Positions 10,144 to 21,966 are shown, counted from the first letter of the stretch. The stretch is 64,000 nucleotides of DNA from Heligmosomoides polygyrus polygyrus (GCA_947396885.1 OX377201.1:69724983-69788982), one strand, 5' to 3'. Made by a program: numbers and translations. Notes: generated by a model not told the origin, from the letters alone.

Positions 10144-10766
10144 CTCTCGCTCCTCGTCTCCTGTGCACATCCTTGTTGCTGTTCTGAACGTGTTGCGAAC
10201 TACAGCACGTTTCACAACTGAAGGGTGAGCCGACTTAACATGTATGATGATGTTCTTGGAGCTGCCCTTGCGGTACCACTTCACACTGTACTGGCTGTTT
10301 GAAACCCTGATTTGTGTATTCAAAAAGGGTAACCAGCCTTCACACGGAACTTCTCGCGTGAACCTTATGTACCGTGACTGACTGTTAAGAATGGTGAACA
10401 GCTCGTCCATTTCGGACTGCGTTGCTGTTACGACACAGCAGTCGTCGATATATCGACAGTACATTATGGGAAGCAGTTCTATTACCGGTCGTTCAATCTT
10501 ACTCATAAAGCAAATTGCTAGAGCCGGTGCTAAACTTTGTCCTCTAAGTTGTGAGAAAAATTTACCGGATCATTTAATAATATTGCAGCAGAGACATTCT
10601 TTCACAAGAATCATTATATGTGACTTTTTCAAACCAAATGTATCAACACTACTCTCGTGTTCGTCAAGCATTTCGGATAGTGCTTGAATAGCAGCAGCAT
10701 TGTCTACATTGGTATACAAAGCAGTCACATCAAACGATTCGATTACACAATCCTGTGGAAATCTGC
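10144..10766 (-). pseudogene. Penelope-like element reverse transcriptase fragment
   Basis: On the minus strand this reads a PLE reverse transcriptase segment including FDVTALYTNVD and the catalytic YCRYIDDCCVV (YIDD box, inside 10506-9991), followed by FTREVPCEGWLPFLN. The frame then runs into the LTR at 10143, so the element is cut by the Ty3/Gypsy insertion. It shares with 39875-40780 a small deletion that removes the LAMG of the RT motif GLAMGQSLAP; the plus-strand PLE at 10767-12420 lacks this deletion. The 5' side ends in the palindrome centre at about 10766. Confidence 0.85.
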
Positions 10767-12420
10767 TAGACCGTTTGCGCTCTTGCAGATTTCCACAGGA
10801 TTGTGTAATCTAATCGTTTGATGTGACTGCCTTGTATACCAATGTAGACAATGCTGCTGCTCTTCAAGCACTATCCGAAATGCTTGACGAACACGAGAGT
10901 AGTGTTGATACATTTGGTTTGAGAAAGTCACATATAATTATTCTTGTGAAAGAATGTCTCTGCTGCAGCATCTTTAAATGATACGGTAAATTTTTCTCAC
11001 AACTTAGAGGACTTGCCATGGGACAAAGTTTAGCACCGGCTCTAGCAATTTGCTTCATGAGTAAGATTGAACGACCGGTAATAGACGGCTTCCCATAATG
11101 TACTGTCGATATATCGACGACTGCTGTGTCGTAACAGCAGCGCCGAAATGGACGAGCTGTTCACCATTCTTAACAGTCAGTCACAGTACATAAGGTTCAC
11201 GCGAGAAGTTCCGTGTGAAGGCTGGTTACTCTTTTTGAATACACAAATCAGGGTTTCAAACAGCCAGTACACTGTGAAGTGGTACCGCAAGGGCAGCTCC
11301 AAGAACATCATCATACATGTTAAGTCGGCTCACCCTTGAGTTGTGAAACGTGCTGTAGTTCGCAACACATTCAGAACAGCAACAAGGATGAGCACAGGAG
11401 ACGAGGAGCGAGAGGAATCACGTATGTTGGCTTGTCAGATAGCTGCCCTCAATGGGTACGAAGTGCGACGAAATCGAGCGCCATACGGACACCGGGAGCG
11501 CGCGTACAGTAACAAAGTCTGTCTCCCACTTCCGTTCATTTCGGACCGAGTCACTGCGGCTATACGTCAGTGCCTATTGCGAGCAGGGTTGGATGAGGAT
11601 GTTATACTGGTCAACATCCCGAGAGATAACAGCGAACGACAGCTAGTTCGCAATCGGCTCTATGACCGCGCTTTGTTATGTCTGACTGCGTGATTTGTCC
11701 ATACGGAAGGAGAGGAGACTGTGCGAAAAAGGGCGTTGTCTTCCAGCTCGAATGTTTAACTTGCGGCGATCTCTATGTCAGGGAAACCGAGATGGTGTTA
11801 GCCATTCGCGTTAAGGAACACCTTGCTGGTAAGAGAAGGCAAGCAAAGCTTAGTAACCCCGCTTGGGAAGCACCGAAGGGAAGCCCACTTCGGTGCTGAC
11901 TTTGACGTGAGGAGCACAGTACTATGTCATGAGGACGAAATTGGCCCCAGAAAGGCTCACGAGGCTTTCTGGATTCACGAAAGAAATCCATCCATGAACA
12001 ACAGACATCTCAACAGTGCATCTCAATTACAAGTGAGTTCTTGCCTTTTATTCCATTGTGCGAGCTGTGAGAGCTTCGCGTATACTGCTATGTGCATTTT
12101 TGACCTCCGGCGTACTGTGCATTATAATTGACCGCTCCAGTGCTTCTCACTTGCTCCATGGTGGCCAGCTGAGCCGGCCTGCCTGCGCTGGCGGAATATC
12201 GGTGAGTTACCTCACTAGAATTGGGTTCTCTGCCTGGATTTCCTAGGACTAGTTGATACTGAGCAAAGGGGGGGTCACGATGTTTCTGACCTAAGTGGCT
12301 TCGCGGATGAAGAAGTTTCGAGCTTCTTTCAGCCCTTGAGAAAGACGAGCTAGTCGAAACGTCGGCCGAAATAAATAACTTTATAACAAACCTGGTTGGC
12401 ACGGAAGAAAAACAAATTAT
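10767..12420 (+). mobile_element. Penelope-like element without the LTR insertion
   Basis: Starts at the head-to-head palindrome and reads RT (ALYTNVDNAAALQALSEML, about 10830 onward), an RT core with the YIDD region (about 11100-11140), the thumb region (RAVVRNTFRTATRM, 11350-11390), then a Cys-rich linker (SDCVICPYGRRGDC, about 11680-11720) and a GIY-YIG-like domain (GVVFQLECLTCGDLYVRET). Several stops and frameshifts break it: a TGA after the CCSIFK segment and shifts near 11090-11140 and 11790. The second half of the nuclease active motif is YVR, not YIG. The 3' end is fixed at AAACAAATTAT (12420) by comparison with the copy ending at 46394. A hammerhead-like motif lies at 12331-12367. 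It represents the uninterrupted target of the Ty3/Gypsy insertion. Confidence 0.85.
12331..12367 (+). ncRNA. decayed hammerhead-like motif in PLE 3' region
   Basis: The order is stem I remnant (AGCCC), a CTTGAGAAA core in place of CUGANGAA, a short stem II GAC(GAGCTA)GTC, GAAAC, GTC and GGCCG. The 3' half (GAAACGTC) is canonical; the 5' core lacks the invariant G8, so self-cleavage is not expected. It sits about 55 nt before the PLE 3' end, the same place as in the copy ending at 46394. Confidence 0.45.
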
Positions 12421-14069
12421 TGGAAAATGCTCAGGTTTCAAGAACGTCGAACTTGGAATATATCTACAATCATAGATATTCCTAGGGATGGATTTCGGAT
12501 GTCAGGCATTCCTTGCCCTCAACAATCCGTCTTAGGTCGAACGGGTGAAGGCCGTAAAATTATGACAAATTATTTCTAATAAACCATTTTTGATAGAAAG
12601 GTCTTAGGGAAATTTTTTACAACAGCATGCAACAACCAGTGAGGCTCAACTGCTTGGATAGGCTTCTTTCGTGATGCCGTTGCTAGAAAAGTAGTTTTGG
12701 CGAGTAGGAGACCTCCCTTGGTACTCGCTATGATGATCGTCGGTCAAAAACCAAACGAAAAAAGCTTAGCGTTTTTCGGGACACCGTCTTGCCAAAAGCG
12801 CTTGCAGAACACGTTGGTTTCTAATAGAGAGATGAATATTTTATGCGCCTCTTGTGCAGAATGCTTTTGTCGATGTAGGAAGCATCTTGGCAGCACGGCT
12901 TTCCGCTTTTCTCACCGCAGTAGGAGTCATCGGTAGGGAATTCTTCTCCAAAGGGAACGATTGTCGGATGCTCAATTCGTGCTACTGTGTTCGTGCGCAC
13001 TTCAATTGAGCACGAGATTCCCTCTTCCTCCGGCTTGCGCCAGTAGCTGTCATCGTACTTCATTCCGCTTGTTGTAGGGTTTCCTGACTACGCCCTGGTA
13101 CGCAGTACGCCCTATTCCCAGGACACTTCCGCCTCTTGCAGCTCTCCAATCAACAGTGCGATTGCGTTCTTCAGTTGCGACTGACGAACAGCTTCCAATA
13201 GGACACCCACCGACAGGAGGACCGTCGAGACTTTCACATTCCATCGCAAAGGGACCTTTTAGTCGGAGACCTCCGAATGGTTGCTGACTGCGGAATAAGT
13301 GAGCCTACTCACTGACCACAAAACGATCACCACTGCTCTTTAGTCGAGCTCCACAATTCTGTAGAATAAGGGCACACAGCGTTAATATTCGAGCAAGGTT
13401 GCGTTGAAGGGTTATTAATGCGGAATTTGTATGATTCCTTAACAAGGGTACGAAGTCTAAATCAGTAGCGGCGGGACGACCTGTGGCACTCGCTTTTACT
13501 CCGGCTCATTTTATTTAGTTTCCGATATCTGGGATTCATCCGGTATCTAGGATTTGTCTACTGACAACAACTGGCTACATGCCAGAAACATAGCAGTTTT
13601 TGTCGATGTACGTCCTCTTTTCGCCACTTAAAAACGAAGAATTGACGAGGTGGCGAAGGATTAAAGTGAATCCATCCTTCTTCAACAGTAAAACGGATAA
13701 CGTGAGAAACTGCGCGCGGAAAAAATTAACGACAGGGAAAATTCCCACATTTCCTTCCGACCTCCGTTTGAAAAGCACTGTTACGGCTGGAACACCAACT
13801 CTAGCAGTGAGCTCTAACGCTGGACTGCCCTGGGCTCTTTTGCATCCTCACAATGTTTAACAGCTTGCTTTTTGTCCCGGAGAGCCCATTAACATTTTAT
13901 ATCCGGATTTATGGCATTGGTGGTGGGATGAAAAGCAAGGAGGTGAATACAGTACCAAATCAGACTTCCTTTAGATTGGAAAGAGTTTGAGAGGGATGAG
14001 GAATTCTACTTTGAGAAATTCTTTAGACTCCGTGAGGTGTAGGCCAAGCATCAGTTTGATTTCAGAGAG
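12421..14069. other. unassigned, about 1.6 kb
   Basis: No domain, repeat family or RNA gene recognised. The longest minus-strand open stretch (13063-12821, 80 aa, with Cys residues in PTDDSYCGEKSGKPCCQD) is too short and isolated to call a gene. Confidence 0.4.
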
Positions 14070-14860
14070 TCCATAGCTTAGCAGAACTCCTGGAGATACC
14101 TGCCAACGAGTTTTTTGCACGGCCTCAAGGAGCTACATGGGTTAAGCGCTATTCTTTGAGAGCTTAAAAACCTGGTTCCTGTCCGATTAGTAAGGAAACC
14201 CAATCTTACCTTACATCTTACCCTTGGGATTCTGATCTTGCACTGGCCACCTCTTGTGTAAGAAGAAGAAACGGGATAGAATTGTTGGACTGAAATGCCT
14301 AGCATACCAGATACCACCTTATAAACCATGACAAGATCATACTTTCTCATACGGAGTGCAAGTCTAGGCAGGTTGTAGAATTTATTCCCTATAGCAGCTG
14401 ATGGAATCCTGGTGTAATCGTATTTATGCACGCTTGTCCTCAATTTTCTTGTGAAGCCGGTTTGAACGCCTTCTAGCCTATCAATTTCTCTTTTACGCAT
14501 AGGGCTAAATGCAGAGGTGCCGCACTCTAGTAGGGGTCTCACATAGGATTTGGAGGCGAGAATCAAATGTTTCACAGAGTTTGTTCGCAAAGATCTGAAA
14601 AAGCTGTGCACAATGCGATCAGCCTTTTCTGCTGTTGCGTCACAATGGTGCTTGAAAGAAAGTTTTGTGTCTAGGGTGAACTCTAAATCCCAAGCTGTAC
14701 TTGGTCAAGAAAATAAGCCTCGCTACTGCTCTGCTGTTCTAGGTGGAACACTTTCGACTTTTGTACTGACAAAGGGAGATTCCACCTTGCTGACCAATCC
14801 GCTATCGCATTTAAGGCAGGTTGGAGAGCAACATGACCATCCTCCTTTGTCATAGGTCTA
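14070..14860 (-). pseudogene. CR1-like non-LTR retrotransposon, 3' end
   Basis: The 177-residue frame 14611-14078 carries the conserved region after the polymerase domain of CR1-type elements: ASKSYVRPLLECGTSAFSP near residue 20, then the EGVQTGFTRKL segment, and LVGRYLQEF before the stop. The upstream minus-strand sequence (14620-14860) continues with LGFRVHPRHKTFFQ-like text but has stops and shifts. No endonuclease or YADD box is left. The typical C-terminal ending matches the copy at 31986-33250. Confidence 0.75.
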
Positions 14861-16199
14861 TAATTTTTATATCGTCCGCAGATCTGATGGTGAGTGCAAC
14901 TCTTTTTGAACGCTTACTACCCAATTCCGCGTACGGACATCGATGTCTGAGCGACTCCTCAGTGAACTTTGGCTGCAGATAATGACATTGTCTTCCTGCA
15001 AGCCCTGGGTAAGCCAGCAATTCTGTCTACCCGTAGCCGCCTTGCGCATGATGATCTCGAGAAAAAGGAACCCCGGCGAGTGTGCGATTTCGTGTATTCT
15101 TAATTCAAAGCGCAGCAGAGGCGGCGCAGGAGCTGAACTTGTCGGGCGAGCAGACTTCACCCGAATGGATCCCGTTACATCTTCTTAAAGGCCATTGAGA
15201 ATTCCGTTTGTCCATGGTTCTCATATTCCCCGAGAAGGTAACTTCAGACTCATCTTTGTATCGAAAAACCGAGGAACGCTATGCATTTCCGGCATTTCAG
15301 CATTCCTACTGGAAAGAACAAGATGACATCGTGTCACTAAGACTGTGACGATGTTGCTCCAAAGGAAGCGCTTGCTTTAAATGGAACGTGTTCGTTTCAG
15401 TGTTGAGTTTACTGGAGATACCGTCCTGCTTCTGGGGCCATCAGCGGAACTGAGATGATAGTGGCCAGCTTATGTGGAAGAATACGATTAAGATTTAATC
15501 TGACGATATAGATCATAAATGTACTGTACAACCACGAGCTGTCATTTTTTCTGTGCTGTTCTCATATGTACAGTGGACACGTGCGGTCAACTCAAATAGC
15601 ATCATGCATTGTGTTTTCCAAATCACCGATTTCAGGCAGTGATACCTATGAACGCTTTTTATTCTGGCAGCATGACTTGAATATAGAGGCAGACAGAGCT
15701 TTAGTTCAATCTACCACTTGGGCCATATCTTTCTCCTGGGGATAGGGTGTACAGCATCGCGAAAGCATCACTGGAGATCAAGTTATGCCGAAGCGAGTGG
15801 GAAATGACACTTCGCTCAAATCGGTTTCCTCTATGGTATTTTGTATTTCTGATCACTGGATTCCATTTCTTTTTTGGGCAACGTAAACTTATGCGGACAG
15901 CGAACTTAATTACTTTCACGAGGTTTCTGTCACTGTTGTTGTAGAAAGAAACCCACCAACGAAGCGCTGAAAGTTTGGTGTACTGGTGCAATGTAACGGT
16001 AATATGTATAAATATATAGCACCTCTTATATACAATTTAAAGACTTTCATGGATCCACTATACTTCCGCATCCGGAGGTCTTTCCACAAAGCCCCGTATG
16101 ATGTCATTTGCCGCTTCTTGTACTCCCTAGATTGGAGATATGCGTTGTAGGTACTTCCTGATATCAACGATAAGTATGAGTTTTTTCTATCAATTTTGC
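14861..16199. other. unassigned, about 1.3 kb
   Basis: Open stretches on both strands (15188 and 15991 ends) show no recognisable motif. No repeat relationship to the rest of the window was found. Confidence 0.35.
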
Positions 16200-16796
16200 A
16201 CGCATCAGTTTAGGAATTTGTCCCTTTAGAGAGGCAAGCCCTAAATACAGACAACATTCCACCGCACCTGCCCAAGCTCTTTGAGATTAAAGAAAAAGCC
16301 TGGCTGGACTGCCAAAAAAATCCATGTCTTCAGGCTAGTGAACGATTCAGGCGTATTGAAACTAAATTTGACCGCCTGCTTGAAAAGTAAAATAGTTACG
16401 TCGAACGTAAGCTTTTGGACAGTTCAAAAAAAATTCTCGTTATATAAAATGTTGAACTCCAGGTTGAAGCACTAAGACCCCTCACTAGTTTATGATGAAG
16501 GTAACTCTGCTGTCAGTGATCTTGAAAAAGCCTCGATGCTAGCCCTGCATTTTAAAAAATCATACTCCGTTGATGCAGGTAATGAAAGCCTTCTCCACGC
16601 AAAGTGGAAAAGGCTAACTCCACCTTATAGCTTACCAGGGAAGGGTCTCGGGCGGTCTGAATGGGAGAAATGGATAGTACTGCGAGAATCTCTCTTCACC
16701 CTTCATATAGAAGAAAAACATGCTTCGGTTCTGCTGAGTCCATGAACCCAAAGAGCTACGGCCACTCGAAATCGGGGGTACAGCATTGCACCGTCA

Positions 16797-17460
16797 CCTG
16801 CACCTACCATAGTCTACCGTAATCGGTCGAAATTTGAAAAACGGATGTCAGATTCGTTATCAGCGTCGCAAATAACGCCTCTGGGCAGGATTTGGGCGGG
16901 AAATTTTTTCGACCCTTCCACGATCTCTGGACTCGTGAAAGTAGTGTTGTGAAAGTGGTGCCTTATGGCAACCTAAATCAGTTTACTTCCTACACATCTC
17001 CTACACATTTATTTCACTTTAAATTATCCAATAAAGGTCTCTGTGAGCTGTGCTTCACTCACTTTTCTCAGTTTCTGAACCATACAATGTTTTGTGTTTT
17101 TCAGCGAATGTTAAACAATGACTTTACAAAAGGTGCGGGTTACAGCAGGTACGGGTGACTAGAAATGTCGAAGTCATAATCACCGACTTCGCCCAAACCT
17201 TGCCCAGGGAGGTTATTTGAGGTGCCGATCACGAATCTGACATCCGTTTTTCAATTTTCGGCCGATGACGGTAGGTTACGATAGGTGCGGTGACAAGGGT
17301 CGTCGAAGTCATAATCACAAATTTCGCCCAAACTTCTCCTAGGGGGATTGTTTGCGATGGTGATCACGAATCTGACATCCGTATTCCGTATTACGCTGGA
17401 ATATGTTAAATTACAATAGGTAAAGGTGATTAATGGTAAGGTCATGGTCACCGTTTTTGC
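16797..17460. repeat. cluster of diverged foldback-family repeat units
   Basis: Units carrying GATCACGAATCTGACATCCG and TTCGCCCAAAC occur at about 17155-17291 and 17292-17430 in tandem, and once inverted at 16797-16940. They are the same family as the palindromes at 7248-7496 and 22377-22616. A further inverted pair (CTTCCTACACATCTCCTACA at 16987 and its complement near 17520) brackets the cluster. Confidence 0.65.
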
Positions 17461-17755
17461 TCAAACTTCGCGTTGAGCACCGAGCCTGATCCTTATTTGA
17501 CAATTTAGAACGAAATATGTAGGAGATGTGTAGGAAGCAAATTGGTGAAAGAGGCAGCGGTTATGAAAAAATGCAAGAGTAGTGCACAGCATCTGGTCTA
17601 GCACCTTTGAAGCCGCCTCGCACCCTGCTGAGCCACCAACTCGCTTGCCGGAAAACCTTTCTGCGCGTCCCATACAACAGCGCATGGACGCATGCAAGTG
17701 GGCACGTGCTGACGGTGCACTACTGTACCCCGCCTTCGAGGGCCCGTAGCTCTTT

Positions 17756-17850
17756 TGGTTCAAGGACTCAGCAAAAACGAAACATGTTTTTCTACTATAT
17801 GAAGGGTGGAGATTGTCGCAGTACTATCCATTTCCCTCGTTCAGACCTAC
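17756..17850 (+). repeat. fragment of the TIR transposon terminus
   Basis: TTCAAGGACTCAGCAAAAAC followed by GAAACATGTTTTTCTACTAT and a GGGTGGAGATTGTC...AGTACTAT block follows the TIR of the elements at 1-1545 and 19562-20981 (CAAGGATTCGGCAAAAAC...). Only part of one TIR remains. Confidence 0.5.
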
Positions 17851-18720
17851 GCCTAACCTAAGACCCTTCACTGGTTAGTTTGGTTTCACAAAAAGGACAT
17901 TTTCAAGCATCTGAGTAACTTACCGCTATCGTATATCACTGCTCCTGATGAAATACCTGCCTACTTTATTAAGAATGGAGCTGTAGCCTTAGTAGCTCCT
18001 GTTGAGCATATTTTCAATTTTAGTTAGATGCATAGCGAAATTCCAAATTGATGGAAGCATGCATTTGTCACAACTATCCCCAAAAAATCACCACACGGCT
18101 TAGTATCTAATTATCGTCCTATTAGTATCATTTCAGTGTTTTCCAGATTATTCGAGAAAATTTTGAAAGTGCCTCTTGTAGATCGTATAGAAGCACATGA
18201 GGTTATACCAAGGAACCAATATGGCTTCAGAGTCGGAATATCGACTCAGACCTTGATGCTATCTACCTTAGATGATGGGACCAAGTCACTGGATGATAAC
18301 ACTGACGTTGATGTGGTCTTTTTTGATTTTAGCAAGGCCTTTGACAAAGTGCCCTTCAAAGAACTTATTTTCAAGCTTCAAATTTCTGGAATTGTTAAGT
18401 GTGTGAAGAACTTCATCACAAATAGATCCTTCCAAGTCAAGGTCAATGACAAATTTTCTCCCACGTACTCAATAACAAGTAGCATACCCCGGGGGTATAT
18501 TATTACCCATTCTTTTCATCATTTACACTTCTGATTTACCTGTCTTGGTCGAAAGACCTGGCGTTAAGTGCAAAATGTTTGCCGACGATATAAAAGTATA
18601 CAGGAACATTACCAGTGATTAGGATCCCCTCCAATGTGCAGTTTCCGATGTTGCCAATGGGTGGAAATTACCTATTAGGTTGGCAACTAATTTCGTGGAC
18701 TCTCAAGAATCTTCAGCAAA

Positions 18721-19561
18721 AGTATTCATAAACAAATAACTAATGACAACCTTTAATCAAAATAAGATCCCTCAGAACGCAGAAGTGCTTCCCAAATATC
18801 AGGTAGCTGGTCCCACGGCCGTAGAATTATTGTGCTTTTAAGGTCAAGAATCTTTGGAGGTGCGTTTTGACCCGGTCCACATTATTGAATCGTCTTCCAA
18901 CCAAGAAGTACTGCATCGAACTAGAGATGTGGTAGTCACTCGGCGCAATGTCTCGGCTGTAAGGTGGATGAGTTTGACGCTCCCTATCAAGGTCTTCTGT
19001 TTTTTTGAGGCGTCTGGTTCGCTATATTTCCTCCGTTTGGTGGTGTCAAGAAGGTATTAACTTCTGGGAGCTCTTCGAGAACGGTTCCAGCATTAATGCT
19101 GTAATCTACTCTTCTCAACCTGCGGAGGCTGAACTGAACTCCGCTGGAATCAGATTTTCAGCAGCGCAATTGTCTATCAGCAAGATAACGCCAGATCACA
19201 CGTCACGAATTGGGAGCTTCAAAAAATCGAAGGCCTTAGCTGGGAGCGTCTAACTCACCCACCTTACAGCACAGTCTATGCGCCAAATGACTAGCACCTT
19301 CATAGCTCGCTGCAGCATGTCTTGGTTGGGGGACGATCTATTAATCTGGACCATGTCAAAATTCACCTCCAAGAATTCTTGGCTTCAAAAGCACAAGAAT
19401 TCTACAGCTGTGGGATGGGCCAGGTAGCTGATAAATGGGAAGCAGTTCCGCGTTCCAACAGATCTTATTTTGGTCGAAAACTGTTATTTATTATTTGTTT
19501 ATGAACACTTTTGTTGGCGGCGCTTGAGAGTCCACGAAATTAGTTGCCAACCTAATATCTC
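18721..19561. other. unassigned, about 0.8 kb
   Basis: Lies between the CR1 remnant and the TIR transposon. No coding or repeat signal recognised; the CR1 3' untranslated region may extend into it. Confidence 0.35.
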
Positions 19562-20981
19562 ACAAGGGAACTGTCTGAACGGTACGCCTTAACGGCAAGA
19601 ACGAGTACTATAGGGACAATCCCCGTCCTCCAAATAGTAACAGAACATGAAGAGTAACAGTTGTTTTTGCAGAATCCTTGAGGCAAACGAGAACGAGGGT
19701 GTAATGGTTAAGGGTCCGCAGAGCGAGCTCTTCACGGCAGTGCAAGATCCCAGTTTCGTGGACTGGGTGGCGCAGTGGTAGAGGGCACGCTTCATGTTCG
19801 TGAGGTGTAGGGTTCGGTTCCAATGGTACGTGGGGTTTTTGCACTTTTACCATAGTATCGGAGATTTCCATACCTGAACTTGTGTTTGGTTTCATAGTTC
19901 CTGCCCAGTGGTACTCCGCTGCAGCCCAAGCCTGGAATCGCGATGCAGTCCACTTTCCCTAGTTCTTAAACTTGTATAGAATAACTCTTTTAGTATAGCC
20001 AAACTTTTTCCTCCTAAACGATGTGTCCTCCCGAAAACGTGATAGTGCCTTCACTGGTTAGTGGTGTCGTGACTCCGGCACAATCCTCTTCTGGTTGAAA
20101 CTCTTGGTCCTCTTATTCCACTACCTCCATCTTCTCCACTTCGTCGATTTCCAGCTGCCACAGTTCGAAATCCAGTAGGATACTTGCTATCCTTTCCGCC
20201 AGCTTCATCTCGTCTCTCGAAGGGACAGCATCCAGTGGAGATCCGCAGTTTAGTGTCAATAGGTGAATGACCACTCGAGGGTTAGCAGACATTGTAGAGT
20301 CAGTGTTGGCGGCAACAGCTTGTTATAACGGCGCCACTTTGTAAGCATAACAGAGGCGAGAATATTGATCGAGGTGGTAGGTCAAGTTGAAGATCATGTG
20401 GTCTCCTCCTACACTGGGAGTACACTGGTGGCACTCACCTCACCGACACTAATTAATTGCATTTGAAGCATTTTTCTGGCATTCTGCCGCTGTTTCATGT
20501 TGTTCCTGTGTCAAAATTTCTTACATTGACAATGAGAACAGCTTATTGGAGTAAAGGTTTCATATAAAATCGCGTTTAGCATATTTTGCACATTATTGTG
20601 AATTACGAGATGTCGACAAATAATAAGCAGTAAAAACATCTTACCGTGGCAAACTCCAAAAACAACTTCAGATATGGAAATCTACGGAAATCCGATACTA
20701 TGGCAACAGTGCAAAAACGCGACACAGCATGAGAGCCGAACCCGCTACCTCACGAACACGGGGCAGTCCTTCCACCACTGCACCACCCAGACCACGAGAC
20801 CGGCATCTTAGGCTGCCGTGATAGGCTCGCTATGCGGACCCTTAAGCATTGCACCCTATTACCCGTTTGCCTCAAGGATTCGGCAAAAACAAAACATGTT
20901 CTGTTACTATTTGGAGGACAGGGATTCCCCTATAGTACTCGTTCTTGCCGTTCCGGCGTACCGTTGAGACAGTTCCCTTGT
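19562..20981. mobile_element. TIR DNA transposon, copy 2 (both ends present)
   Basis: It starts ACAAGGGAACTGTCTGAACG and ends with the inverted CAGTTCCCTTGT, giving TIRs of roughly 320 bp that include tRNA-like modules. Interior 19900-20620 matches 480-1160 of copy 1; the counterpart of 180-475 is missing, so this is an internally deleted derivative. The coding remnant has acquired a stop in its acidic region. No clear target duplication: the flanks read ATATCTC and CAGCTCAA. Confidence 0.75.
19690..19830 (+). repeat. tandem tRNA-like segments in the left TIR
   Basis: The first module has GGTGTAATGGTTAAGGGTCC (A-box-like) and ends near GATCCCAG. The second has GGTGGCGCAGTGGTAGAGG (A box) and GGGTTCGGTTCC (B box). 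The same two modules appear inverted in the right TIR (about 20730-20880) and in copy 1. Confidence 0.5.
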
Positions 20982-20984
20982 CAG

Positions 20985-21318
20985 CTCAAAAACTAGGGTT
21001 TTTCATCTCGGCGATTCAAATTGGGTTAAACGCATTTACAGCCTTGGTAGTTGCAACCTACTCAGTGAAAACAATCGTCTCGCAACCTACTCAGTGAAAA
21101 CAGTTGCGTGATCTGAGCTCAATCTTAGACGAAAAACTTAGTTTTTCAGAGCATTGCGAGACGATTGCAAAGAAATCTGAAAGATTACTTACAACATTTT
21201 TGGAGCGTTCTCTACAATTTCAAAAACTCACTTGCTTCTTGCATACAAATCATATATTCGCCCAATATTGGAGTGTGGCACCACTGTGTTCAGTCCTCAC
21301 CTCAAGCGCTACATACAG
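20985..21318 (+). pseudogene. CR1-like RT fragment
   Basis: Frames give a segment like LGSCNLLSENN followed by ILDEKLSFSEHCETIAKKSE (from about 21120) and LLAYKSYIRPILECGTTVFS, the region just downstream of the polymerase domain in CR1 elements. The frame shifts at about 21200. A 21-base word starting GCAACCTACTCAGTG is duplicated at about 21052 and 21084. Abrupt end at about 21318. Confidence 0.65.
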
Positions 21319-21966
21319 AACAGGGATGTGCGGAATGTCCGTTTCCGCGTTTCGTATTCCGGTTTCCGGCCATTTTGGACTCTTACGTTCCGTTCCGTGT
21401 TCCGCCTGTTTCTAGGCCGGAAGGCGGAAACGGAAATGGGCACTGTTCCACACTAGTTTTCTATTGAACACAATTATTAATTGAAAAAAGTTCACCTTCA
21501 TATAATTGTGAGAGAAGTACTGTTTGACAACTTTGTATTAATATTCCTAAGATTGGTTAGACTAACAAAAAAACGCTCAAAAATGGCAACGGCTGGGTGC
21601 AGGGCAAAACTAATGTGCCACAAAGGCTATTATATATGCATTGTATGGCAAGAAAATGCACTCAGCATTTGAATGATCATAAAATTTTTATCCATTAGTT
21701 TCAATTAGCTACAAAAACTTTGCAAGCATATAGCGCGGTGTCAGAAACAAAGGGTTCAGTAGAAGTTGTGCCATACGCTTATCTGCTCTAAAATTACATC
21801 AGTGCTGCTGATCGAAGGCGTAAATTCCAATTTTTAATTTCATTAAGTGAGATATTCATCCATATGGAGTCATGCGATTCATTTTTTAATGAAGCATCAC
21901 GAATATCACCATGAGCTGTTATTTTGACTGACTACGGTGGCTTATTGATTTCTGACACAAAAGTAT
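21319..21966. other. unassigned; starts with a TTCCG-rich patch
   Basis: CAGGGATGTGCGGAATG at 21321 looks like a hAT-type terminus and is followed by a TTTCCG/CGGAAA-rich stretch to about 21440, but no matching second end or 8-bp duplication was found. The rest is AT-rich with nothing recognisable. Confidence 0.35.

Larger units (their letters stand above)
16200..18720 (+). pseudogene. CR1-like retrotransposon, interrupted by repeats
   Basis: Positions 16240-16600 give the endonuclease-RT linker (KLFEIKEKAWLDCQKN ... ASERFRRIETKFDRLL). The RT resumes near 17880 with IPKKSPHGLVSNYRPISII, LFEKILKVPLVDRI (from 18136), DVVFFDFSKAFDKVPF and, at about 18570, the catalytic FADDIKVYRNI. The SGVPQG motif has become SSIPRGY. 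The gap from about 16780 to 17860 is filled by foldback/tandem repeats and a TIR fragment, so these inserted or expanded within the element. Many stops; inactive. Confidence 0.75.

Noticed and set aside
12821..13063. Cys-containing host exon
   Set aside because: 80 aa, no domain, no splice context, no repeat in the window.
21321..21440. Complete hAT element starting CAGGGATGTGCGG
   Set aside because: No second terminus and no repeated ATACAGAA target word found downstream.
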